Assembly: GCF_014805625.2 (NCBI RefSeq)
Contig: NW_023998455.1
Span: 1,429,787-1,493,786 of the forward strand
Length of the DNA stretch: 64,000 bases
Origin: Glossina fuscipes
Taxonomy: Eukaryota; Arthropoda; Insecta; Diptera; Glossinidae
Direction: 5' to 3'
Shown here one piece after another: positions 35,836-47,664 of the stretch (positions are counted from its first letter, which is position 1; every line of letters starts with the position of its first letter). Made by a program: the position numbers and the translations under genes. The notes below the pieces were generated by a model that saw only the letters and a program-made list of their open reading frames with translations, was not told where the DNA came from and did not search any database.

Positions 35836-38335
35836 AGCCAATTGTCACATGAGAAACATGCTTTTTATTATTGGAAATAGAACTTAGGCCAGATAATATG
35901 TTAGCGGTCACATTTTTGGACACCGAAAAATGGAAGAAATGCGCCGGTTTAGTGCAAGACATGCTTCGATATAAAACCACTAGCAGGCGACTTCCGAAAT
36001 CCTAATCTAAGGCAAGGAGGATGAGAGGTAAGATGATGTAGTGATTACCAAGAATCCATAAGGATACATCTCGATGCGTTAGTGGCTCCTAATTGGTAAT
36101 ACGCCTCCACTGCATCCGAAAAAAAAAATATATATATATCTTGTATCATAATTGACGTTGGAGGCTGCGATTGGGCTGCATTCGTGAAAAGAGGACATTG
36201 GCGCAGTACTTTTGCTCATTCCCCTCGTTCCACACTTAAAATCACCTTAAAAGTTCAAGCCCTGGTCGGAATTGATACTGCTAAGGGATTATCGGCGCTA
36301 AAGGGCATCCGACAGCTTAGAGACTTGTCTTGCGTTTTTTTTTTTTTTTGCTAGTAACGTGAGAAGTAAACCTTCTAGAGCCTGAAGAGAACGGTATGGA
36401 TGAGCTCGTTTCATTAGAAACGACTTTGATTTTCTGCCCAAAAAAAAACGTCTCCGTTTCTTTTGCCAAATTCCACCAAATAGTTTTTCTTTCGTATTCA
36501 TTTTCTTCTTCTTATTCTTTCTCCCAACTTCCTACAGCAAATGCAATGTAACCAAAAAAAAAAAAAAATCAATAATGCCGTATTAAACCGAAAGATCCTT
36601 ATTCTCGAGCAATTTAAAAGCACTGAGGCAAACATGTGCATATATTACGTAAGCTTGAAATGAATCTCTGCGATGAGAGACTCTTAACGCATATATGACA
36701 TTTTCTTGCGACAAATAACAACTGGTCACCTTTCTTCATTTCAGCAATGTTGTAACATGACTTTATTCTTCTGCACCATGAAAAAGAAAACATTTCTTTA
36801 TTGTTGTTATTATTATTGTCGAGTTGTTGTTCATCATTTCCTTTTTTTTTTTTTTTTGTTTTTTTCTCATTTTTTCTCATTTTCTTTGTTTTCTGTGTGC
36901 GGTAAAGTAAGGATTACATATAGAATTTTAAGTACTTACAAGAAAAGTTACATTTTGTATGCTGTGTTGTGTTCGCTTTGCACAGTAACCATGTTCTATA
37001 TGAGAAAAATATGCAAAAAAAAACAAAGTTAAGATCGATAACAAACGCGTTGTGTGTGCGCTTGTGTTTTTATACTTTTTAACACTAAATTGTTGTTATT
37101 GCTGATATATGCAAGTTTTATGCTGTTGTCATGGAGAAGACAACATGCTCTGCTGTACGTTATGCGCTTAAGAGTACATTCACTAAAGACCAACAAGTTG
37201 TTTAAAAGATTGTTTCTTAGCATTTTTATTTTCATTCCTTTTTTTTTTGTTGCCTTTGTTTTGTTTTTTTTGTTCTTCGTTAACATTGTTCTTCTATGTG
37301 GTAACGTTGTTGGTCGTTTGTGTGAATATAACATTGTGATCCGATTATTCTATCGAGCCCTCTAATTTTGTTAGGGTATATTACATTAAACGAAGCTGTC
37401 AGTTTTCGCCTATAACTATGTGAAATATCTTGAGGAACCAATAGTCACTGACCGATATCTGAGATATTCTTTAATGCATATTATTGATTTTCTCTCTGTC
37501 TTCTCGCTTACAGAAGTGCTATCGTAATTATTAGTAGTGTTTGCAACTTGAGTTTGAACTGCGATATCTTTGATTCAAAGGGAATAATGTACACGTGTAC
37601 CATGTAAACGAGCGCCGTTTCTCTGTCTTGTGAAAAAAGCCTTTAACTGACTTAATCAATTATAACGAATTCACAATTTTTGACTTGATATACGCTCAGC
37701 AGTATTCCTGCTTACATCGGATTCAACGGCTTTTAGTTTTTCGATTGACTGAACTACGAGCTCATAGCCACCACTCAAGAATATCATTAGCTATACTTAA
37801 GTAATCGTATGGCTTTTGCGTCTTTCTCTCAACTCAGCAGTAGCATTGCTTACAGTTAGGTATCCGTACATTTTATTCGACATTTTTTTTCTCTTCTAAT
37901 TCTTTAACTGCTCCATTCAATTCTGCCAAAAGTGATAACCTTAACTATACTGCGAATTATATATGAAAATGATGTATCAAGAAGAGTTTTTGAAGTAAGT
38001 CTTTGATCTTAAACAAACCATAAAGATCACTAGACGTTCAATTGATTTTACGTCAATAGAACGATTGTCTATATGCACGTTCTTCGTGGCCATTAGCCGA
38101 TCAACACAGCAGTACTTCTGCTTACACTTAAGCAGCCATATAACCATAAACCATACAACGGCGTCATCGCTATTCTTCTACTTGCCCCATAGAGCTAAGA
38201 TTCCTTTCATTCACAAGAACCCACACGTAATGGCATAGCGCCATGCATGGAGTAAAGATTCAAAAACTTTTTATTACGAATCTGTTATATAATTGCACTT
38301 TTCCCCTATAGATATATTTGTAGGACTATTTAAGT
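35836..38335. other. No gene recognised; weakly repeated words
   Basis: Poly-T and poly-A runs (36338-36350, 36841-36857, 37238-37248) explain several frames of 60-108 codons. At about 37697, 37838 and 38107 a CAGCAGTA...GCTTACA-type word recurs, which may be a much decayed tandem repeat. Confidence 0.4.
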
Positions 38336-38341
38336 AAGAGA

Positions 38342-38382
<41 letters not shown>
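38342..38382. repeat. (GA)n microsatellite
   Basis: About 19 uninterrupted AG dinucleotides. Confidence 0.9.
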
Positions 38383-38384
<2 letters not shown>

Positions 38385-38762
38385 GTTTGAAATCTTTTAA
38401 TTGTGTAGGCTAACAGGTAGACGAATATTACCGGTTTTCCTTCGAATATGTATTTTTTTTTTTTCTATTTTTGTCAATGTCTTGTAGTGTCGTATAACTC
38501 TGTGATAGTGTGGAAGCGTGCAAGGCGCCTAAGGGAAGACAAAAAGCAACAAAAGATGTGAATGAAAAGCTAGGGCAGTATCCTTAAAACATAGAACTTT
38601 AACAAATAACACCGTAGGCGTAATTATTGCAGTATTTTGTCTGCCTATAACTGTGCGCAAGCAGTTTTTCTGGTTTACTTTGCTTTAGCGCTATGAAAAC
38701 TTATTTGTTGTTCTTGTTGTTGCCTGAAACCGTAATGAAGCAGTAATATGGTTCGCTTTTAC

Positions 38763-38822
38763 TGAATGAATGAACGAATGAATGAATGAATGAATGAATG
38801 AACGAATGTACGAATGAATGAG
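38763..38822. repeat. (GAAT)n microsatellite
   Basis: GAATGAATGAAC-type tetranucleotides, about 14 units with a few C or TA changes. Confidence 0.9.
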
Positions 38823-39144
38823 AACTAATACCAGTTTGTTTTTTGGTGTTTCGCTTTAGTTTATGTTTTAATAAAAGCTAATTTCCTATTTTTTGTCAGA
38901 ATTTTTAATTTTTTTTTTTTTGATGTTTTATTTTTAAATAAAACATAGTTTTGCTTAAACTGTTATGATAAGCACTGATGTGGAATTGCGTTAATTTATT
39001 AACCCTGTAGGAAAGTTTGATTTCGTTGAAAGGTCATACTCAACGCTTGCTTATAGCTTATGCTCTTGCAGCTACATTAGTTGGGTGGATAATGAAATGA
39101 ATGTTGATTCTGATAAAAATGAAGGGCCAAAGCATTAAAAAAAT

Positions 39145-40325
39145 TATATGTGTATATGAAAAAGATTATGAATATGAACGTGAATATAAACATAAACAAT
39201 AACATAATAATAAAAATAAATACGAGAAAGAATATAAATATGATTACGAACATGAATATGAATGCGAATGTGAATAAGAATGCGTACGTGCACACGAAAC
39301 CCAACATGATCATAAACAATAATAAATATAGTTATGAATATGAATATGAGAATGTCTATGAGTATGGCTATGAACAGGAATACGGATGGGATTACGTAGC
39401 GAATATGAATACAAATCACAACATGCCGATAAACAATAGGAAATATGAACATAATTATAAATATGAATATGCGTAGGCATATGAATATGAATATGCATGG
39501 ACATATGGATATGAATATGCATAAAGATATGAATGTGAACATGAACATAAGCATAAACAATAGCATAACAACAAAAATAAATGTGTATATGTACACAAAT
39601 GCTCAAGAAGATGAATGCGAAATGAAAACAAACCATAAAAAATAATATACATATATATAGCTTAGTTACGAATACGAATATGGATAAGAATATGAATACG
39701 GATCGAATTATGACTAGCGATATGAATATGTATCGAATATCGACTATCAATATGAATACGCATTGGAGTATGAAAGTATACACGAAAATGAATATGAATA
39801 TGACTATGAACATGAATGTGAATGGAGAAACGAATGCGAAAACGAATGAGAATGTCAACATGAGCGCGAATCCTAACATAACCGGAAACAATAATAAATA
39901 TAGACATAATTATGAATATGACTATGAATATGTATAGAAATATGAATGTGAGCGGGAACGTTAGCATAAACAACAAGGTTAATATAAACGCAAATATGAA
40001 TATGAATGCGTAGATGAAAATACATATACATACGACTATGATCGTGAATATGAATAGGAATACGAATGCATCTACGAAGAAGAATAAGAACACGTCTGCG
40101 CACATGAACGCAAACACCGACGGAAATATGAACATGAGTATGAACAATAATATAAATATAACAACAATTATGTGTATGCGTATGAATATGAATAAAGCGT
40201 GGGAATACGAAAAATATTATGAACATAAACATGAAAATGGATACGATTGGGAATAGGAAATCAAACATGACTATGAATATGAAAATGAATGTACAGATAA
40301 ACAGGAATGTGAATGTGAACAAGAC
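39145..40325. repeat. 1.2-kb degenerate TATGAA hexamer field with a higher-order pattern
   Basis: Nearly the whole stretch is built from AATATGAATATG, AACATGAACG, AATGCGAATG and similar six-base words. An ATAAACAATAATAAATATAG-type spacer recurs at about 39190, 39312, 39430, 39550, 39885, 39968 and 40142. Because six is a multiple of three, stop-free frames are long on both strands (up to 193 codons at 39310-39891 minus). Their products are M-N-M-N or H-I-H-I strings. This is simple-sequence DNA, not a gene. Confidence 0.9.
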
Positions 40326-41460
40326 GACATAGCATAGTGAGCGAGTATAAATATAAAAACTAATACGGTTACGTCAGCTAAAATATGTGTGCAGATGTAT
40401 TGAAAGAAAGCAAATGAATAAATTTAGGTAAGTTGAAAGCTCAATAGTTGTTAGACAAAGAAAAGGGTTTTATTACACATTTTTATTCAGTTTAGACTTA
40501 ATTTGAATTGTTCCGATGGACTTGAACACTTGAACAGGACTCTTCCTTTGTCATTTTCTCAAGTTAATATTTTCACTATATTTCAGATATTGAACAATCG
40601 AGCATTGTTAGGGCATTTACAGAACTCTGCTAACAGAGTTGGTAGATATATTTGCTGATTAAATTCGAATATATCTCAACATCCTTTTGTTTCATCACAA
40701 TCAATATTCTTTAAGTTATGTAAAGTTTATGGATTGACCCATCCATTCGTTCGTTTATATGGCAGATAAATTCTTCAAGGCAAAATATTCAATAATATTT
40801 CATTATTATCATAACTCTTAATACTATTTGCATAAAATGTATATATACATATCTATTTTCAAGGATTCACGTTCGGGATACATTCTTTGCTATTTACAAA
40901 TTTACACAAAATTATGTAAATAAATATGAAAACATTGTCTATAATATAAATAAATTAAGGCAAAAAAATTTACCCAAACCTTTTAAAGTAAAATGCAGAA
41001 AAAAAAAGTTTTTTATTTATTATCCTAACTGTAATGGATTACTAGTCAATTAATATTGTCATAAGAGAAGGAGGAAGTTCACATTTTATATCCTAATTGT
41101 ATATAAGTGTATTAACTCTGCCTTTGATCAACTCAATGTTATCAATTAAATTGTATGCAGTCGTAACGTAGAATAATGCCATCGAACATTTCATATCGTT
41201 TTTAATGCTTTGTTGCTTTACCGAATTTGAAGTTTTTTCAACAACATCTCGCCAAGCGGGAGCTGCATACAGTTTAATGGGTTTAAAAAAAGCTTTAAAC
41301 AATAACACTTTGTGTACTTCACTTAATGGGGATTTTCGATTAATTAAATTATATAAGAGTTTACTCGCTTATTTACTCGTTTTATTTACAATATGTAACA
41401 TACGTTCGCCGAAGTTAACTTTAGCATCAAGAATGCTTAGCTTTTTTTTCTGACAGAGCC
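40326..41460. other. No gene recognised
   Basis: AT-rich DNA without recognised motifs. Frames at 41093-41308 (-) and 41205-41453 (+) overlap each other and are unassigned. Confidence 0.4.
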
Positions 41461-41462
41461 TG

Positions 41463-42110
41463 TTCACTATAGGTGAAATATGGTGAGGACCGGAAAAAAT
41501 TGGGCAAAGTGATAGGGATAGGTAATGGTCGCAGCCTAATGGGCGTGTACCCAACCGATAAATACTTGGCTCTCAGCCTAACAGCTCTCAGCTCAGCATT
41601 CACTATAGCTACGATCAAGTACGGCTTACAATGTTGAAATTTGAAGTAGTCAACACCGATCTGATATAGCCAGAGAAAAATGGGAAATTAAAGAAAGCGA
41701 CAGAAAGTAGCACAGTCTTAATGGAGTTTATGCATTTACTGACTGAGCACTCGCTGTAGCTGCGACCATACTTAATGATCTGTCGAACGGAAATTTGAAT
41801 TCGCCCACACCGACTTAATGTGGTCAGAACGTAGCATAGATAAAGAAAAAAAACAGCGAACGGTCGCAGCATAATCGATAAGGATTGGCTTTCAGTCTAA
41901 AACCAGTTCAGTATTCACTAAAGTTACAGCCTAGTATGGCCTACAGTACTGAGATTTGAACTCGTGAACATTATATAGGCATTATAGAGGCAGAAAGAAG
42001 TGGGCAAAGAAGAAGAGACTGGGAGGGTTAAGGGATAAGGGTTATGTGCTTATCGAGTGAGCAGTCACTATGGCTAGAATCAAGTATAAGATTTGATTCC
42101 GGGTAGACAG
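41463..42110 (-). repeat. Tandem array of about four tRNA-derived SINE-like units
   Basis: On the plus strand, GAAATTTGAAG (about 41636), GGAAATTTGAATTCGC (41789), GAGATTTGAACTCG (41951) and AAGATTTGATTCCGG (42088) lie 138-162 bases apart. Their reverse complements resemble the tRNA B box (GGTTCRANTCC). Upstream of each one on the plus strand is a CTGAGCACTCACTATAG...GCGACCA-type block. Its reverse complement carries an A-box-like GAGTGCTCAGTC. CACCGACTTRATGTGGTC follows in two units. Single copies of the same order are at 7590-7780, 51265-51490 and 63165-63375. Units are too diverged to fold as tRNAs. Confidence 0.65.
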
Positions 42111-42730
42111 CGACTCTCATCTATCAGGCTGTTCGGCATCCCATTAGAATACCAATCAAGTTTGACATTGTTTATGCAAATGACATTGCGGTTTATAATA
42201 ATTGCATCTTTTCTTGTTCGACAGATTGTCCGAAATTTTCCAGCCATTCCCATTATTGCCTGATATATGTAAAGTTTATTGCAAGTTCGTGCCAATGCCG
42301 TTCGAATAGAGCCCACTCTACACTCTATAGAGTATGGTGATGTCGTCCGCAAAAATGGATGCTGTGCAATTGAGCATTTAAGGGAAATTTTTATAACATC
42401 TTCGAGAAAGTCACTATTAATCGTTTTATAAGTCAGTCCTTCTGTCCGCATATCGGTGACAGTAGAATAAATATTCGAAAACACGCTTCCCACAGATTTT
42501 CTGTAATTAACTAGTTAACCGCGTCGACCTCTTTAGCTATGTACTCATACACCCGTCAACCACACAGTATGACAAAATAACGAAAATATTTTCTAGAATA
42601 CATTATTAGGACAAATATACATTCATAATGATAAACTTTTACGAGGAAATCCGACAACAACAGATGGATGGGTCGTGAAGTATATATTCATCATATACAA
42701 TTGAGTGGTTAGATATGCTTTTAACTCGCT
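42111..42730. other. No confident gene; long unassigned minus frame
   Basis: The minus frame 42080-42493 (137 codons) has a normal amino-acid composition but no domain that I know. In a plus frame, residues KFDIVYANDIAVY (42158-42196) look like the YADD box of reverse transcriptases, but the flanking sequence does not support this. Confidence 0.3.
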
Positions 42731-42735
42731 TTTTA

Positions 42736-42968
42736 TACCCTACACGAATTGTGGTATGATGGGAAAATGGAAAGTGGTCGCAAAAGTGACCCGATCCGAA
42801 CTGTTCGTCTTTGGGTCAAGCAAATCAATATATCTCAAAAATTTGTTGAACACAAGAAAACAAAATGGACAGATGGACATACACGCTTCAAATCAAATCA
42901 GAAAGTGATTATGAATCGATTGGTAAACTAAAAATTCGATCTCTCTCAGGTCTGTTCCGAGTGTTGCA

Positions 42969-43002
<34 letters not shown>

Positions 43003-43055
43003 TTGATATACCTTTGTACTGCAACTGATGCAAGCTATAATGGAAAAATTGTTGG
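42736..43055 (-). repeat. Family A fragment carrying a (CA)n run
   Basis: On the plus strand it has AGTGGTCGCAAAAGTGACCCG, CTTTGGGTCAAG, ATATATCTCAAAAATTTGTTGAACAC, GGACAGATGGACATACACGC and CAGAAAGTGATTATGAATCG. A run of about 15 CA units (42970-43000) and an ATATACC...GCTATAATGG end follow. At its left edge an ATACCCTACACGAATTGTGG block faces the opposite way, so the copy may be a rearranged head-to-head remnant. Confidence 0.65.
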
Positions 43056-44978
43056 AGGCTAGAGCATAAATGATGTATTTTCGTAAGATCTGCTTGACAC
43101 CTCCGCACAAGTGAATGTGTCCATCGAAAAAGCAAATATCAACACCATTTAATATCAATATCGTGCAAATGTAAGACGAACATTATTCTTATTATTACGG
43201 TTTATTTTCCACTATTAAGCTAATTAAAGCAACTAAAGCTTGCTTTTGGCTTGCGTTGCTTTAAAGAAGACTTGTATTACACAAAAGTATTACGCACGAG
43301 AGATTTTGAAAAAAGTTTATAAAATTCATCCTTGAAAGTATCAAATGCATCCGTTTTTTTAGTTTAAAATAGTTAACATGATAATGATCGGATTTCAACT
43401 GTTTCAACGATGAAAAGTAAATACACAGTGCGTGCTTTGTTTTATTCCTCGTGTTTTAATGCAATAGGATAGTCAAAGATAGAATAGAATCTTAAAACAA
43501 TGACAGTGGCAGGCATTTTTTCATTTTAATTTAACACGTTTGGACGGTTAGTTTACTATGATCTATGGTATGTTACTTATCTTTTAATGTTTACCTATCC
43601 GCACTCATTAATAAATTGCATATCACACATGATTTTGTGTACCCGTTAAAAGCTAAATAATTCAACCAATCATTAAAAACTAAAGAGTAATAAAACATTA
43701 CACAAACATACTAATACATACATAGATATATGCATAAAAGCCAACGCTTCTTTCTGTCTCCGTATATAACTTTACTTAGTTTTCTCTTTTCGCTTTTCTT
43801 ATTTTTTTATTTTTTTTGTTTTTTTTTCTTTTCGTTCGCACAGCTGAGGTCATTTCTCATGCAAAATGAATAGTAAATGAACACATGAATGAAAAAGAAA
43901 GTATTAAACCTTTAATAGTGTTGAGTAACATTCTCTCTTCCTCTATCGCACGCGCTCTCTTAAACTTTTCATGCATTCAACATTGATGCCTCGATTTGCA
44001 TGGCATTGTTTCACTTACGCTGAAACTAACTGAAAAAAGAGAATAACTTGATAATCATTGACAGTTGTTAGGGCTAGAAAAAGGCTATCGAAAGGCAGTG
44101 AATATTTTTAAGTCTTAAAATTCAATCTTGGCCCGGGCCCTAGATCGTTTTTATTAGGAATAAATAACAGGATTGCAGGTTCTGGAGAAGTGCGTCAAAT
44201 ACGTTTGCAATAAACGAAAATATGATAGAATATTAAATTCCCATCTAATCTTTCTTCACAAGCTAATCTCACTCTCGTACTCCACAATATTTATATTTGA
44301 GATGATTCTCTTTACTATATCTGAAAGCACGATGAGTCTAAACAACTTTGATTATTTTTTGTTAACACTCTTAAGTCTTCTAAAACTCGCTACCACTCAA
44401 TATCAAACCTATTATTAGTCGTAAGAGGTTTAAAGTGACTCCATAACCTTTCTATGCTTTGTACAATATGCTCTGCACAGAAACAGGATAAGTTGGACCA
44501 CGCATCATTATATTGGAAATGGAAATTTTGCGTTTTTCTCTTTTTCAATTCTTTTTAGGATACCGATGATGGGTACAAAAGGTTCGGATGCGGTCGGATA
44601 CAACTTTTCTACTTGTTTAGTTTTGAATCCGTAAGGAAATGTAAAATTTGAGTTCGAACTACAGTTTTCCGTCCAGTATTGAACTCAATAAGTGCACTAG
44701 ATAAGTGTTAACGTAACGCCCGTGAGAATTTTCAGAGTTGCAAAAATTAAGATGAAAGATGGAAAAGAAGGTGATACTCTTACGATCTCGCTCTCTAATC
44801 TCTTTAATACATAATTTAAGTAAATGTGAGCGCAGAGAAGCGTTAAATGGGTAACGGGAGACCGATGAGAATTGTTTCTGGATAGTTTAATATGGTCATC
44901 ACTATTTACAAAGTTTCACATCTGTTGTAGTAGTCATTAGAGTTGTCATTGGAGTGGTGCTTCACATATACATACATT
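43056..44978. other. No gene recognised
   Basis: AT-rich DNA, T-rich around 43770-43840. The frame 44173-44418 (+) has no motif. Confidence 0.4.
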
Positions 44979-45583
44979 ATGTCATTTTGAAAATTTTCTG
45001 CGATTTTTTCCGCAAGGTGCTGTTGACGTCGATATACTCATCGTCTTAACCGAACATGTACTTAGAAGGTGACATTTCAGCTTATGTTTCTTCTGAAAGT
45101 AGTTTTCTAATTTTTTGCACGTGTACAAAGTTATATTGACTTAAAAATGAGTGAAACATCGGAAGAAATGCACTATATGATGCAAACATGCAAAAGCATG
45201 CCAAAAAATTTGTACGGTGAGAATGCTGTGAGTGAGCAAAGGAACCAAGAGTGATTCGCTCGAAATTTAGATGTCAAAGAGGCACCTCGCCTTGGTCGGC
45301 CAGTAAATGAAATGAACTCGTCAGGAAATAGCGGAGGCACTAAACATCAGCCACATGACTGTTTGGAATTATTTGAAAAGAGCGGGCTACAAACAGAAGC
45401 TCGAAAGAAGACCAAAAAACCGCGGAGATTTTTTATATCACCCATTATCGAACAAATTAATAAAAATATCTTAAAACTTGAACAATCTTTACATTGAAGA
45501 TAAAAATACTTGGACAGACATCAGACAAAGAGATAAGCTGAAAATCACAAAAAACTGCGGAGACTTTTTAATATGACCTAATT
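44979..45583 (+). mobile_element. Internally deleted mariner-family element with both ends
   Basis: The left end TTATGTCATTTTGAAAATTTTCTGCG (44979-45004) matches, as an imperfect inverted repeat, the reverse complement of the right end. That end reads CTGCGGAGACTTTTTAATATGACCTAATT on the plus strand (45555-45583). Between them lies an N-terminal transposase relic (see 45200-45402). No catalytic domain is present, so the element is about 0.6 kb instead of the usual 1.3 kb for mariner. A second copy of the right-end-like sequence, CCGCGGAGATTTTTTATATCACCC, sits at 45420-45443, directly after the relic. TA target-site duplication is usual for this superfamily; the flanks are too diverged to confirm it. 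Confidence 0.75.
45200..45402 (+). pseudogene. Mariner transposase N-terminal (DNA-binding) relic
   Basis: One frame reads LYGENAVSEQ, a stop at 45252-45254, then FARNLDVKEAPRLGRPV (45255-45305). In another frame IAEALNISHMTVWNYL and KRAGYKQKL follow (45325-45402). Mariner transposases have the same succession: a YGE-AVSE helix, FARFRSGxFDVKDAPRSGRP, then a second helix-turn-helix with ISHxTVWNHLKKAGY. About fifteen to twenty codons between the two blocks are missing, and the frame changes there. The start region is unclear and the whole catalytic part is deleted. It cannot encode a transposase. Confidence 0.85.
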
Positions 45584-47045
45584 CATATCTATATGGATAT
45601 AAAAATTTTTTTAAATATTGGTGGGGAATGAGAAGGCGATAGGAAATGGCAACAGTGAGTATTCAAGTAACTAATCGTAAAAAGAATAAAACTTTCCCAC
45701 TTAGATATGCTTGCTTCAAAAAGGTGATTATTAACAGGACAAGTCCCTTTGTCTCATTTTATATGATTATTACGAACTTTTTACTCTTTGCATTCTTTCA
45801 ATCAACTTTCAGGCTTGGGATCTAATCGAAGAATCAATTTTGTTTTTCTTTAACTCAGTAAGTAACTCGTTTCCTCTCGTTTCCCGTATGTAAACTAATT
45901 TTGCGCATAATCATGTGCACGTAAACCAAGAGCTGAGTGTGTATGCATAATCATGAAATAACGGTAATATTGTAAAATGAATGCTTTCTGGTATTAAGTA
46001 GAGATCTAATTAAAAGTTTTCGTTTTGGTTGTTATTGTTATTCTCGTTTTCGTTTTAACAAAGTGAGATAGCAAAGTTATGTCTGAGCAAATACATCGCT
46101 GCACAGGCACTCTCTTGCATATGGTTTTTATGAAAACGTCTTTTGTCATACGCAAAAAGTACTAATGATAAATTTATGAAATAAATCTTTTAATTATTCA
46201 AACTAAAGTTTCTTTATTTTTTTTATTTTTTTTATTTATTTTATTAGACTTTTTTATATACGTATGTAGTTAATATATGTTTATACTTAAATATGTAATT
46301 AAGTTATCATATTATCATGATTTGTAAATTGTATAATTATAAACTTTACAACATTCGAAAATTTATAATGTAACTAATAAAGTGAAAATAAGGATAAAAA
46401 TAAAATGACATTTGTTACGGGATATATTAAAGCAAGTGGAGAAATTTACATTAGTTTATAAATCCACTCCGTGGAGACTAGTACTTCGAACAAACGCTGT
46501 CTCTCCACAGAGATATGCTATGTTCCCTTGCGGGCCGATTGATTCACGGACGGACTAACCACCTTAAGGGAATATTGAAACTAATAATGCAGATAAACTG
46601 CGAGAAGGAACGAGAAGTTGGAAGCATAAGACATGCATCGTTTTTTTAAAGAATTTCTAAGCCGAAGAAGAGTTTAACTTTGCTTAGCAGTGACATTAAA
46701 TGGTACGTGCTTTGTACTAAAAACGTTCTAGTCCTATGAGAAAAAGACTGCTACAAAGTAGGCCCAAGCACTCGAGTTAAAGAATAAAATGAATGGCGAT
46801 TTGTAGACTATGTATTAGCTGAATATAACCTCAATAATTCAACTTGTTTGTTTAGTATTAATATAACGGCAACGGAGAACAAGCAAATGAAAGCTGTTTA
46901 CGCGAGAAACATTCTTATTAGTAAAAATGGATGATTAACGAGAAGCAAACACTTAGTTACAAGCATAATCATGCTGAAGCAAGCATATATTAATTAATAT
47001 GAGTAGCGTGAACAGCCGAGTAGACGAGACGTAAGACGCGCGAGT
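45584..47045. other. No gene recognised
   Basis: AT-rich DNA with T-rich tracts at 46209-46255. No repeats or motifs stand out. Confidence 0.4.
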
Positions 47046-47051
47046 ACCAAG

Positions 47052-47100
47052 TCAGTGTTTAGTGTTGGTTCAAGTTTCAAGTGCCGCAGCTGTAGTGAGT
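47052..47100 (+). promoter_or_regulatory. Possible promoter and short first exon (weak)
   Basis: TCAGTG at 47052-47057 matches the insect initiator. About 40 bases later GTGAGT (47095-47100) looks like a 5' splice donor. The patch 46990-47110 is less AT-rich than its surroundings. There is no clear TATA box at the right distance and no coding sequence. Such motif pairs occur by chance in 64 kb, so this is only a candidate. Confidence 0.2.
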
Positions 47101-47434
47101 GCACTGATTATATACAGGCTCGCTATCACTTCGACTTTCTCTTCTTTTAATCCTTTCTGAATGTTACCATGCTACACGAAAGCAGGGACTATACCCTAAT
47201 CCCTAATTGATCATATCAGACATTAAATAGCTTTTGGAATTTTCTAGATATTGAAAATAAGAAAAAGTTTTACTAAAAATGGAATCTATATATATTTCCT
47301 GCACAAGTATATTAATATCTTGTTCTCCTTAAACAGGATAACGTAATATGTTAATCATTTTTATATATTTAACTTTATTTATATTTTATATATTTTTAAT
47401 TTAATTTTCTTTATCTTATATTGTAATACGTCCC

Positions 47435-47633
47435 ACACGTGTTCATATATATATATATATATGTGTACCTGTAAAGAATATTTGGTTGCCTCTGTCTTGA
47501 ACTCAATTGAGGTTATTTAGCATTTGTATGATTTCCTTATAGTAAGTAACTCCCTTACACTGACAGCCGCCGCCAAGTAGCTATTCCGTAAGCAAAAGGG
47601 TGAATAAGTGAGTTACTCTATATATATATATAG

Positions 47634-47660
<27 letters not shown>
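47435..47660. repeat. Two TA microsatellites
   Basis: TA runs at about 47444-47461 and 47619-47660. The second is interrupted by TAGAGTATA in the middle and can fold back on itself (CTCTATATA...TATAGAG). Confidence 0.85.

Positions 47661-47664
<4 letters not shown>

Noticed and set aside
39310..39891. 193-codon minus-strand open frame
   Set aside because: It lies wholly in the hexamer field. Its product is F/M/I/H repeats, and equally long frames exist on the other strand.
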